From contig JACONQ010000011.1 of the NCBI GenBank assembly GCA_014281115.1, forward strand, positions 372,001 through 436,000: a stretch of 64,000 nucleotides of DNA, in the 5' to 3' direction. Source of the DNA: Laburnicola sp. R22_1. Its lineage: Eukaryota; Ascomycota; Dothideomycetes; Pleosporales; Didymosphaeriaceae. Within the stretch, counting starts at the first letter, position 1. Every line of letters starts with the position of its first letter. Under the pieces are notes generated by a model that saw nothing but the letters and a program-made list of their open reading frames with translations, had not been told where the DNA came from and did not search any database. The position numbers and the translations under genes were made by a program. This document shows, one piece after another, positions 32,727 through 43,732 of the stretch.

Positions 32727-33496
32727 ATGCTCGCTTCCAGCGCGCTGCGCCCTACGAGGGCATTTACCTTCCGTCTGCAGCCCGGAATCCTAGCACCGTG
32801 TTCCTCAACGACGGCCACTCCCTTCTCCACCAACAACACGCCCTTCTTCACGCCGACCCATCCCTCCTCAATTGCCTTGTTCATCCGGCACGCCTCCTCG
32901 ACCACGGCCTCGCCCGCGCCACGCAGCACCTCCGCGTCCTCGCAACAACTCACCTGGAACGACTTCTTCGCGCTGCGCAAGACGCGCCGTAGGATCAGCC
33001 AAGTCACCTCCGGCTTCACAGCCGTGGGCGTCACCTATGTCGGACTGCAAGTCTTCATCGGGCAAGGGTACGACGGCGCGCTGGCGCAGACGATCGGCTT
33101 GGATCCGATTTTCACGACGGGGTTGAGCAGCGCGGCTATGCTGACTGTGGGGTGGCTCGTTGGGCCGTTTTTCAGCAATGCGTTGTTTAATGTGCGGAAT
33201 CGGGCCATTGGGGGGCAGATTGAGAGGGTGAGTTTGCATGAGTTGCGTGATGCATGGATACTATATACGCGTGAGTAGATGGCTAACGCGTTCAACAGAA
33301 AGAACGCGAGTTCTACGACCGCATCAAGAAGCACCGTGTTGATCCGACGTCGTCGTCGATGGCGAACCCGGTGCCGGATTACTATGGCGAGAAGATTGGG
33401 AGTGTGGCGGATTATAGGCGGTGGTTGAAGGATCAGCGGGCGTTTAATCTTAAGCGGGGGGAGAGGAGTCCGAGGAAGAGGTCGGGGAGTCAGTGA
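32727..33496 (+). CDS. PAM17: Mitochondrial presequence-translocase motor subunit PAM17
   Basis: Exons 32727-33227 and 33299-33496 (intron 71 bp, donor GTGAGT) give 232 residues. The first 60 residues are rich in Ser, Thr, Arg and Pro, a mitochondrial targeting sequence. The family core follows: LTWNDFFALRKTRRRISQVT, a membrane segment (GVTYVGLQVFIGQG), a second (AAMLTVGWLVGPFF) and the C-terminal KEREFYDRIKKHRVDPTSSS. PAM17 sits in the inner membrane and helps the import motor work with TIM23. It is convergent with the Zn2Cys6 gene (stops 377 bp apart). Confidence 0.92.
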
Positions 33497-33873
33497 TGTG
33501 GCCAAGGCCCCGCATTGTGCTTTTTCCTATGTTTCGCGACAGCTGTTTAGTGTGTGGGCATGGGGGCAAGTGGAAGAGGGAGAAAAGGCTGGGAAAACGT
33601 GGTTTTGGGGAGTCGATGCTGGGATGGATGGCTGATGGAAGCGAAGACGCACATGCGTTGAAGGCGGCGTCGTCTCGCCGACGCATATGGACACTGGTAT
33701 GCAAGGTTTGTGTGCTTGTCGCCTTGCCATCACTGTCATGTATCAGTAAGGGCTATCGTATCAGGGATTCGGTTCATTGTATAGAAGAATGAACATCTCC
33801 ATTCACCATGTACGTATGCATGTCTGTATGTCTACACCATCGCCCCTCGCCCCCTCCACTCCCACTCCCAGCC
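33497..33873. other. Convergent 3' intergenic region
   Basis: 377 bp between the stops of PAM17 and the Zn2Cys6 gene. It should hold both 3' UTRs. No other feature seen. Confidence 0.5.
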
Positions 33874-36647
33874 CTACCCCAAAAACTCCCCCCTAACCAA
33901 CCCCTCCCATGCCCTCCCCTCCCCCCAAACCCTCTCCAACACCCCCCTCGCCCTCCCCACCTGCCCCATGCCCACCGCCTCGACGCCCCTCAACCTCCCC
34001 TCGATCTCCACTCGATGCTCCTCGCGCACCGCATCGCACCCCGCGGCAAACATAGGAAACAGCAGGCAGGCTTCGGCGGTCGAGCCGCGCGGTATGCGGC
34101 GCAGGAGGGCGACGATGGCGGCGACGTGGTGCTGGATGGTGGGGTGGGTGCGGGGGTGGTTGTAGATTCTGCGGTGGAGGTGGAGGAGGGCGGCGTGGGT
34201 GAAGAGGGGGGATGTGGTGTTGAGGATAGATCCAGATGGGGCGGCGGGTGGTGCTGCTGGCTCGGGGGATGGAGAAGAGGAGGAAGGGGAAGGGTGCGAG
34301 CAACAACAAGATCTCGCCATGGTGTTGTTTTCCAGGCCTTTGTGGAGGGCAGCGCGGATACGATCTGCTTTTTCGATGACGGCGGGCGAGGGTTGGTAGG
34401 ACGTGCGGATGGAGCCAGTCAGGGGGTCGAGGCGGAGGGGGGAGATGTGTTTTGCTAGGTGGGCGATTTCGGCTAGGAGGGCGATGCAGCGGGTTGTGAA
34501 GCCGGTGAGGCAGTCGATTTGGTCGTCTGGGGATGCATCTACATCTACATCTGCGGTTGCGGTGGCAGTGGCAGTGGCAGTGGCAGTGTCCCAGTACGCA
34601 GGACCAAGAGGTGTGTCGTTTTTCGCGCCGCTGAGGGAGCCCAAGACGTCGAGGTAGGCAAACCAGCGGGCGAGGAAGGAAGTTGTGGTGTCGGGTGGGT
34701 TGTCTTTGTGGAGGGGTGATGTGGGGGTGCGGCGTTGTTGTGCGACGATGAGTTGGCGGGCTATGGCGAGGTGGTCTTGCCAGGGGATCGGGACTTCGAA
34801 GGTGTTGGGGGAGATGATTTCCATGGAAGCCATCATGATGGCGGGGACGAGGGTGTCGTTTGTGAGGGCGGAGGGGGACGCGAGCGAGGCGCGGAGGTGG
34901 GGGAAGACGTCGCGGACCCAGAGGGCGATGCGGGTTGCGGGTTCGGTGTGGGAGAGCATGCGGGCGCGGTGGGAGGCGGCGAAGGCGAGGAGGAGGGATA
35001 GGATGTTGGAGTTTTTGACGGCCACTGGGAGGGAGGGGCGGGGGTTAGTATGGATGGATAGTGCACACACGAGCGGCATAGAGATGTGGTGGGGCATACT
35101 TACTTTCAGGCAAGATCCGACGAAAGGGGTTGTTCTCGCAATCGTGGGGTACGAGGATGCGGGCCGTGTGATTCAAGAAATGGTGGAAGTAGAGGAGATT
35201 CATCGGGTTCTCGAGGAGTAACTAAGCGGATGCGCGTATGATAAGTGAATGTCCCGAATGTGTTGGCGGGTTATACACAGAGACGCACCGAAGGGAGCGG
35301 CTCCAGCGACTTTGAGATCTGGATTGGAACCGGTTTGGCATAATAGCCGTCTTTTTCGAAAGCCATGGCGTTCACACGCGGTCTTGTGGTGGCGTGCAAG
35401 CACTCGTCGTCTACATTCTCAGCACCGCTTATAGGGCTGAAACTAGCAATGGCGTTGAGGTCGTCGTTTTGTGGAATATCGAAATCGGGAAGGCCCGTGT
35501 CGTAGCCGTAGATGGTGTACTCATTGTCTCCGGCGGGACATTGGCCATTACGATTCGTGCCATCGCCTGGGGGACCAGTTAATAGTGATGGTACAGATAG
35601 ACGGCGCAGGTCCGTAGGAGGATATGCAGGATGTGATTGTTTTGTGCCAGTGCGGGACACGGGCTCCTCGACCCTGACTGACGACGAAGCTGGCTTCGGT
35701 AGCATTGTATTGAAGGCGCTGCATGATCGAGGCGGTCTGGGTTGAGAAGGATATGGATTAGAGGCGGCTGGCCCATCTGCCGACCAGCTCCGTTGATGTT
35801 GGAACACTGTTGAATCTACCGATTCCACAACTCGATGGTCGATAAGTGCTGGGTAAGCACTATTGCGCATAGACGGTGGCATTGATGATGCATTGCTTGC
35901 GTCGAAGCCGGCCGTTGCAGAGAACGGGTAGTCAAGTTTTCCATGACATTGCTGAGTGTGGAACAAGCTTGATGTTGGCGATTGTTCCGGTTCTCGAGGT
36001 GGAGAATACCTTAGGTACCCATCGCAAAGTCCATTCGCGGAACGTGTTGTATGTGCCTTTATATGGCTACTCTGCATCTACAAGTTTGGCATCCGATTAC
36101 CATGACAGCTATGTGTATTATGTATCTCTGGGTTGACTTACGAGTTCGGGATCAATTGCAGCAAGATCGGGAGTGGACACATATGTAGTGGAACATGATC
36201 TTGCATGCTGCCCCGTTTTTCTCCGTTTTTGGTGACTATTAAGAGACACAGGAGAAAAAGGTGGCGATGAATTTCCATAGGGCGAGAAGGTTGTCCTATA
36301 TGGACTTGCCGTCGTGCTAGACCCGGAGTCGGTATTAGAATTGGTAACATCTCTCTTTGTACGACCACCCCAGTTCAGTCGAATGCTGTAGTCGCATATC
36401 TCTCCGTGACGCTCACACTGAAGGCATCGTGGTTTTTCTTCTCCACTTTCGGGTGATTGCTGGTTAGTGGAGTAAAGTATGAAGGCAGGGGAAATTACCA
36501 TTTGATTTTACGCGTTTTGCATGGCCTATATTCCAATCAGCGGACCGTGAATGACTTCAACAGTGGGCAGTTTAGGCGAACGTACCAGCATCCATTGCGC
36601 GACCTTGTCTTGGGTGTTCCAGCATCTGGTCTCCTAGGCCGCGGCAT
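33874..36647 (-). CDS. Zn2Cys6 transcription factor with Fungal_trans_2 domain
   Basis: Six exons: 36586-36647, 36499-36525, 36142-36445, 35289-36077, 35104-35221, 33874-35024. They join to 816 residues with canonical GT-AG introns of 53-79 bp. The DNA-binding cluster is assembled across two introns: CWPCKTRKIKCGEEKPRCLQ then CERHGEICDYSIRL, spacing C-x2-C-x6-C-x6-C-x2-C-x6-C, residues 20-47. A long disordered Ser/Pro region follows. The C-terminal half (from LLLENPMNLLYFHHFLNHTA) is the regulatory domain, ending RGVLERVWGEGRAWEGLVRG. An Ala-Thr repeat near residue 600 comes from a GGCAGT repeat at about 34552-34588. Likely a nuclear regulator; target genes cannot be read from context. The 27-bp second exon is easy for gene finders to miss. 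Confidence 0.88.
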
Positions 36648-37171
36648 TGTTACACTGTCCAGTACCTCGAACTACGATATGCGAGTGTACAGAATTGACA
36701 TAATAGTGCAATGATTAATGATGACTTGTGCATTTCTGGCCAAAGTGGATGCTAAAGCTGGGCTGAATTGAGTATGTTAGGGTCCTGCTCGATACGGGCA
36801 TCTATGGCGGACCTCGGGCGTGGGAGGGAGCGGGGCCAAGCGAACTAGTATGGAGGCGACCCCAACGGTTTCTTCCGAGGAAGAGGCAAGCTTGCGACAG
36901 TACGTGCACTAGCCACAGCGCCAGCCATATACTTCCTAGCGTCGGTCATTCCGCGGACGGCCTTTGTAATAGCATCCATGCTACACTGCGAGTTTTTGCG
37001 TGCGAGGCAAGAACAAGAAATTTACTTTTGCCTTAGTATACTCTAAGCTCTCTCTATCGCTTGTTTCTAGCTAGAATAGTTAACTAAGGTACATGATGTT
37101 AATAGAGGACGTAGGTGGAAGTGGAGTGTATTTGTCTAGGTGTGGATAGGCTACACCAAAAGCCAAATGTA
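36648..37171. other. Upstream region of the Zn2Cys6 gene
   Basis: About 520 bp with no recognisable gene; presumably the promoter and 5' UTR of the regulator. A MITE follows at 37172. Confidence 0.45.
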
Positions 37172-37288
37172 AGCACCGCTCTAACCGCCGCATTAAGAAC
37201 CAATCAACCCCTCCTATTTGACTGATGTGGGGTGGAATTGGAGAACGGGCACTTGTGATTGGCCACCCAATGCGGTTAGAGCGGTGCT
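37172..37288. mobile_element. 117-bp MITE with TA target duplication
   Basis: Perfect 17-bp inverted termini AGCACCGCTCTAACCGC, with the arms continuing (CATT ... CCAATCA) after a 2-base offset. It is flanked by TA at 37170-37171 and 37289-37290, so it was probably moved by a Tc1/mariner-type transposase. No coding capacity. Its termini do not match the four pogo elements in the window. Confidence 0.85.
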
Positions 37289-38201
37289 TATATGCAAGAC
37301 TCTACGGTATATGCAGTAGGCCCATACACTGCTCCCGCGGTTGCGACTCCGCGGTCCACTGCGGCTCTCCAACGGTCCACCAGTTGAGAGATGACATGTG
37401 ACTTAGTTATGCTAGATAGCAGACTGTCTATTAACTACCGTGGGTCACCACCTCGTGCACGGCCCCACCTCGTGCACGGCCAACACCAAATCTCCCGCAC
37501 TTTCAGAATCGCTTTACACCACCAATATACACCCAATGGAGGCTGCCCTAGAGTCGTTCAAATCGCTGAAGCTTGGAGAGAAGCCTAATTATACTCAGAC
37601 TGCGAAAAAGTACGGTGTTGATCGAACGTTGCTGTCGAAGCGTCACCGCGGGGTTATCGGCAGCTATGCGGAGAAAGTCGATAATATGCGCCTTCTCAAC
37701 TCTACACAGGAAACTGAGCTCGTACAATATATTGATAAGCTCTGTGTACGAGGGCTACCACCTACAAGGGAGATGATACGGAATTTCGCAGCAGAAATAG
37801 CAGGAAAAGAGCTAGGAAAAAACTGGGTTGATCGCTTTATTGCGCGGCATCACATTGAGCTTGTATCTTAATAGGTATCCGGCATCGATTCCACACGCCA
37901 CAGAGCTGACTCTGCCTTCAAATACGCCCTATATTTTAAGCTCCTAGACTAGAAGATAACTTAGTATAATATCGAGGCTCGCAATATCTACAATATAGAT
38001 AAGAAGGGCTCCTTGATTGGGGTGCTGTTAAAAATGAAGCGCGTGTTCTCCCGCCATTGATATAATCACGGAGGCGTGAAATAAGCACTCTAGGACGGCA
38101 ATAGGGAGTGGATAACTATAATAGCCTGTATTTGCGCTAACAGCAGCTATCTTATACCTGCGCTAATTTATTAGGCTGTTTCTAGCAAGATACAAGACTT
38201 A

Positions 38202-39988
38202 AGCTCGCGCACAAGGAACTCGCGCACCCCTAGTTCTCGCGCACCCCCACCAAATCGCGCCCCCTCACAAAGACGCGTATTTTATCAACACTTCTTGTTC
38301 AATATGGATATACGCGAGCAGAGTATACAATTTGCTATCGCGCAATACAATGCTGGCGTTTTTACAAGCCAACAAGCCGCCGCAAAGGCCTACGGTGTTC
38401 CTCCCTCCACCCTACGCGATCGACTAGGTGGCATGGCGAACAGACGCGCCAGCCACGCCAACCAGCAGCGATTGACACCGGATCAAGAAAGCTTCCTAGT
38501 AGAGTGGATTCTTGAGCAGGATACCAATGGCTACCCTCCCTCGCACGCGCGCGCTCGAGAAATGGCGACCCGAATTCTCCGTATGAACGGCGACGTAGAG
38601 CCTCTAGGCAAAAGGTGGATGCAACACTTTATACAGCGCAACCCACGCGTTGCTTCTGTTATAGGGAGAAAGCTAGATACAAGCCGCGCTAAGGCAGCTA
38701 CACTAGAACAAATCAACGCGTTTCTTAAGCTATTTAAGCGCGTCAGAATCAGGCTAGGCATACAGGCAGAGAATATCTAGAATATTGATAAGACTAGTAT
38801 TGCCCTTAGTGTAGGTACCAACTCCAGGGTGCTCGCAAATAGCCAAAAAAGAAAGGCTTACATTAAGTCGCCAGAGAATCGCGAGTGGGTCTCAATAATT
38901 AAGGCTGTATCAGCTACAGGGCAGAAGCTGCCCTGCGCTGTTATTTTCAAAGGCCAGAGCCTACAAACAACCTGGTTTCCAGCATCTATACCAAATTGGC
39001 TCTATACAACCTCAGAGAATGGGTGGACCTCGCAGGAGATAGGCCTTGAGTGGTTGCGCCGGCTCTTTCTACCAGAATTAGCGCCTAAGGGTAGCCAATA
39101 CCGGCTACTCCTCTGCGACGCGCATAGTAGCCATGTGAATATTGAGTTCCTCTGGGCTTGCAAGCAGGCTCGAGTAGAGCTTCTATTTCTACCAGCTCAT
39201 TCAACACACCTCCTACAGCCGCTAGATCTATCAGGGTTCTCGGTTATTAAGTCGAACTATAAAAATCACATACGCGACCTGGCGAGCCTCGACGACGCCG
39301 CGCCTATTAAGAAGGCGCGCTTTATTAGCTACTACCACCTAGCCAGAGAGGAAGGCCTCTCAGAGAGGGTGATTCGGGCTGGCTGGCGCGCTGCTGGTCT
39401 TGTTCCCTATAACCCTAATCAGGTACTTCTATCCTCACAGGTTATAGGCAGGCCAGCAACGCCGCCACGCCTACCTCAGGACCTCAACGCGATCAATACG
39501 CTCTATCGCACCCCTCAGAAACCTCAGGACGTGTACGCAACTCAGAAACATATTGAGAGGTCACAAGAGCTATTAAAACCTACGCGCCAGGCATTCCAAA
39601 AAATGAGCAAGGCAATAGCTATTAGCAATAGTCGAGCAGCAAAGCAGGAATCAATAATCTCTCGCCTACAGTATCAACTAGAGGCTACTAGCTCTCAGAA
39701 AAAGCGGAAACGAATCACTGTAGATTACAACCAAAGATTTGCTGATATTGAGAGTATCAAGCGTACAGTTGATCAAGCTGCTGCTGCAGAAGCTCAGAGC
39801 TCTAGGCCTAGAGCTCAGAGGCGTGCTGTAGCTACAGGGAGGGCAGCGCCTGATACTACCTTTCAATCTATGTGCATGGAGTGGCAATTAGAATAGGCGT
39901 TAATAAAATACGCGTCTTTTTTGTGCGGGTGCGCGATTTGGTGGGGTGCGCGAGTACTAGGGGTGCGCGAGTTCCTTGTGCGCGAGCT
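38202..39988 (+). mobile_element. pogo-4: pogo-type transposon nested in pogo-3, 1787 bp
   Basis: Inverted termini begin AGCTCGCGCACAAGGAACTC. Each about 60-bp end contains CTCGCGCAC three times at 15-17 bp spacing, followed by a CACCAAATCGCGC block. TA at 38200-38201 and 39989-39990. Least decayed of the pogo elements here, consistent with the latest insertion. Confidence 0.93.
38295..39896 (+). pseudogene. pogo-4 transposase, single internal stop
   Basis: One frame of 534 codons broken only by TAG at 38778-38780, probably TGG in the progenitor (the site reads ENI-stop-NIDK, family members have Trp or similar there). Domains: psq HTH (AAAKAYGVPPSTLRDRLGG), CENP-B HTH (MATRILRMNGDVEPLGKRWM), DDE_1 core with NIDKTSIAL, LLLCDAHSSH and HLLQPLDLSGF supplying three acidic positions. 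The residue after the first Asp is Lys where Glu is usual, another possible G-to-A change. Confidence 0.88.
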
Positions 39989-41359
39989 TATAGCTTTAGG
40001 ATTTTGACCCTACAGAGCACAAAACCTTCTTCGCCTTATCGCCCAGTGGATGGACTAACAACAAGCTAGGGCTCTTATGGCTTAAACAGGTGTTTAATCG
40101 CGAAACAAAAGCAAAGGCAAGACAATTATATTATTTACTTATCCTTAATAGCTATAGCTCACATATATCAATAGAGTTTATTAAGTTTTGCGACGACAAT
40201 TAGATTCTTCTGGCTATCTATCCTCCCCACGCTACCCACACCTTGCAGCCGCTTAACGTCTGCCTTTTTAAGCCTCTATTAACTGCCTACTTAAACGAGC
40301 TCTCCAAGTTTATATATAGCTGTCAGGGCATCTCCGCAATTACAAAAAGAGACTTCTTCCGCTTGTTCTATAAGGCCTAGTATACAACGTTTAAGGAAAA
40401 GACAATCTTAACAGCTTTTTAAGTCACAGGGCTTTCGCCGTTAGACTCAGAGACTATACTTAAGAAGTTTAAAATAGAGGAGACTAAGAGGCCCTCATTA
40501 AGCGATAGTACTACTTCCGTACTCAGCGCTTTAGATTGGAGAAAGATTGAGCGATTACTGCGCCAAGTAGTGGAGGATATCTACGATTGACGCTCCTAAC
40601 AGCTAAGCCAGACGATTCACGTGATGGCTGTACAAAAACAGCTCCTCCAGCATGAAAACGAGCGACTCAGAGGGGCCTTTGTCAATAAGAAGAAGCGCCG
40701 TCAACGTGGCAGGCCTCTATTACTTAAGGCACCGCAGGAGTATAATAGTGGAGCTATATTCTAGTCGCCATCCAAAGTCAAGGACGCCCGCGATCGCCAA
40801 GCACAAAAGGATGCCAACAAGCAGCTACTACAACAACAGAAGTCTAAGGAGATTAAGCGTAGGGAGTAGCAGAAGCAGGAGAAGGCTACCATGCTTGAAG
40901 AGAGGCAGCGCATGAGAGAGGTGGCCAAAGAAATACGCCTTTAAGAACAGCGCGAGAAGGCCGTGCAGCGCGAAGAAGCTAGGATCGCGCGCGAAGCCAA
41001 AAGCAACTCCAACAAGATATACAATTCTCCAAAAGGGTAATAGACGCCGTCAAAGGCCTTTGCACCACCTCCTCAAGTCGCTAAGGAGACAGAGGATATT
41101 GGTGTGGATATATCATCTGTAGTTGATGTGGTGCCTACACCCGGCCCTGCCACGCGTACCCGCAAAGTACGCCTCCCACAGAGGTATCGCACGTAGTTTA
41201 TCGTTACCAATCAATCAAATAGGTCCTTAAAAGCCCTCCACTAAAAAATCTCGCGATAATACAATATATATGCGACTCTACAGCTGCAAAAGTTGTGGGT
41301 GTGGGCATCTGGAAACCGTGCACCAGGTGGGGCCGTGCACCAGGTGGTGACCCACGGTA

Positions 41360-42235
41360 CTGTTAACATTACTGCTGTAAAGAAAGTTAATAATAAAATT
41401 ATTATTATTTTATATATATTTTGTTACTACTACTATATGCTAGGTACTAGGTTTTAGTGCCTTTTGTTTTACTCCTCTCTGTGTATGGTGCGGACTTGAC
41501 CTTGGTTAGAATCTCCACACGACGAAGATGTTCAATACAGTAGGCCCATACCGGGTGCCAAAACCTATGCGCAGGCACGAAAGTCACCTGCTGGGCACCC
41601 TAACGCCATCATGTATTCGTACCACCCATTTGGCTATTCGTATGAGGTAGCACCACGTGGGGTCCAAGGGTGGTACCAAGATTATTCATGCCTACTCCTT
41701 GGCGTATCAACTCTAATTATTTAGCCGGCCATTCGGCCTACCCCAATTCATCACTCTTTACCTTTGCATTGTTTTGTACGTTACGTTTTTATCTGCTAAA
41801 GTTTCTATTGAGCAAAGACGGGCTTGAGCGGAGCGCTCCTGTCCATGCAGTGGCAATGTATATCTAGAAAATAAACAAAGCTTACAACGTAATGAATAGG
41901 ACAGAACCACATAGGTGAAGTTATGTTTGGACCTTTGGCGTGCATGCTCAGCACAATTAGTTTCCTTCCTTTTGGTTTTGACATATCTATACAAATATCG
42001 CGTCATGTGCGTTCATTTTCACCATTCCATCGCCCCAGCTGAGAACGGTATGCTATGGTCCGCTTTACGATTGATCTCGGATTATTTATGTTAGTGTACT
42101 AGTCTATGCAATCTCCAATCATGGTATTCGTATCCCTCTACTTTTTCCCACCTCAACATTCGTTTCAGCGGCATAGTTTCATACGACATCTCTCGTCCTT
42201 GATGCAATCAGCGTGCGTCATCACACCACCCCCAC
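41360..42235. other. Gene-free DNA between pogo-3 and phosphomannomutase
   Basis: About 880 bp. The left 80 bp are AT-rich. The rest shows no domain-bearing frame. Its right end should carry the 3' UTR of the phosphomannomutase gene. Confidence 0.45.
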
Positions 42236-43246
42236 TCAAGAAAAGAACATCTCCTTCAACTGGCGATACGTATCCTCGGGATCCTCCACCGAATGCCCAA
42301 CCGTCCTCTCATCACTAAAGATCTCAAAATCATTCCCCCCCTCATACGTCTTATCGCCAAAGAAGTGAATAGTCGTATAATCCACGCCATCCGGCCTCTC
42401 CTTGTCCGCCTCGATATGGCGCAGACAATACGTCTTATCCCAGCCCGTGGGAAACACGTCGAAGGAAATCTGCCCGCCGACCGAGTACGTGAGCCCGATG
42501 TCCGGGAAGGCTTCTTTGAGCTTGGCGATCATGGTGGTGCGGATGTGGTGCTTTTTGTCGTAGGCTTCGTAGGCGTTGCGTTCGTCGGCCGAGGCGTTGC
42601 GGCCGATGGGCGAGACGTTGATCATGCCGTTGCGGAACTCGATGAAGGTGCCGCGCTTGATGGGGATGTCGAGGTCGGCAATGTAGTGCAGGATCCTGGG
42701 GGGGGTGGAGCTGTTAGTCTGGGTTCTGCGTCCCGTGAGCACCGCAGTGGTTGGTCCCCTTGGGTGGTGGGACTCAGGCTGCGTCGTTCGCGTACCATTT
42801 TACCAGCTCCTTGTACTTGTCTTCGCCGATCCAACCGATGAAGCTTGTGCTCGCGAGCTGCTCGCCCATTCGGTACGCAGTCAGGCCGTTCTCGGAGAAG
42901 CAGAAGTCGAAGAGGGTGATGACGTCGATGTTGCCGCCGAGCTGCTCTTGCTGCTTGATGAGGTTGGAGCCGCCCACGAAGCCGATGGCGACTTTGTGGC
43001 GGAGCTCCGAGAGGAGCTGGAGCATCTCGGGCTTCGCGAGCTGGCACCGGCATTAGTGTGGTGTTATTGTTTTGATCTGCCTGCATTCGAACGGCCCGCG
43101 GTATGACATTGTGCTAAGACAGATAATCGAGAGGCGTTGATTACCTTGCGAGCTTTCGACAGCGTCTCGTCGACATCGAAGAGGAGGACGGTGTTCTTAA
43201 TCGGGCGGTCTTTGAGGGGAGGGTAGACGGACGCTGCGGCAGCCAT
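42236..43246 (-). CDS. SEC53: Phosphomannomutase
   Basis: Exons 43145-43246, 42796-43040 and 42236-42695 give 268 residues; introns are 104 and 100 bp. HAD-family motif [16 protein letters not shown] (about residues 18-34) carries the nucleophile Asp. Then [40 protein letters not shown], the substrate/cap region [20 protein letters not shown], and [12 protein letters not shown] with [15 protein letters not shown], the Mg-binding end. Interconverts mannose-6-phosphate and mannose-1-phosphate in the cytosol, feeding GDP-mannose for protein glycosylation and GPI anchors. An upstream extension of the frame exists, but the Met at 43246 fits the family start. Confidence 0.94.
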
Positions 43247-43732
43247 CTTGAACGCAGTGTTATATTCCGAGGCAAAAATTCCACTGCAATAGTACTCGAC
43301 GAGAACGGAGGACCCAATTGACCAGATATCGGGACTCGAGGGCAAGGGAGTTAGCAAGGGAATTGGGGCGGCGAGACGGCCCAGGGATATATTTCTCTGT
43401 TTTGGAGGGGCAGCTGCAGCAGCCTCACCGCAGTTTTGCCCGCGTGCGACGTGGGGTTGCGCCTAACTGCATTGGGGCAAGTTTGGACCCTGCAGTGGGA
43501 GTTCTAGGCACCGTAGTCGCGCACACGATGGTCAAGGTGAATAAATGATAGGCAAAACCATATTTGTCGTTTACACGAACGAGCCCCCCTTTACTCAGCC
43601 CGTGACTGCTTGCATCCTGTGTCCCAATTAAGCAATTCCAATCCTCCAATGTCCCCATCCTATCACTCCGCGCTTCAGAGCTCGTAATAGCTTGCCGATC
43701 CAAATCAACGCACCGTCTCGCCCAATTTCCAG
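43247..43732. promoter_or_regulatory. Region upstream of phosphomannomutase
   Basis: 486 bp between this gene's start and the stop of the tandem membrane-protein gene. No other feature recognised. Confidence 0.45.

Larger units (their letters stand above)
37536..41196 (+). pseudogene. pogo-3 transposase, RIP-like decay, interrupted by pogo-4
   Basis: Starts MEAALESFKSLKLGEKPNYT. The psq/CENP-B HTH region is open to 37871, then stops accumulate. The first catalytic Asp is in YNIDKKGSLIG; the second is replaced in LLILNSYSSH (pogo-2 has LLILDGHGSH). HTLQPLNVCLFKPLLTAY follows, then a charged coiled-coil tail to the stop at 41194-41196. Subtracting pogo-4 and one TA leaves exactly 624 codons in one frame, equal to pogo-2. 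Inactive. Confidence 0.85.
37438..41357 (+). mobile_element. pogo-3: pogo-type transposon, 3920 bp including nested pogo-4
   Basis: Ends CCGTGGGTCACCACCTCGTG (left) and CCGTGGGTCACCACCTGGTG (right, inverted). The left repeat holds CCACCTCGTGCACGGCC twice in tandem; the right has the same pair with a C-to-G variant. TA at 37436-37437 and 41358-41359. Without pogo-4 and one TA it is 2131 bp. The plus-strand transposase has many stops; pogo-4 interrupts it at 38202-39988. Confidence 0.92.

Noticed and set aside
37314..41551. 14-bp direct repeat CAGTAGGCCCATAC at 37314 and 41538 flanking pogo-3
   Set aside because: Several 14-bp matches are expected by chance in 64 kb, and pogo-3 has its own TA duplications well inside these positions.
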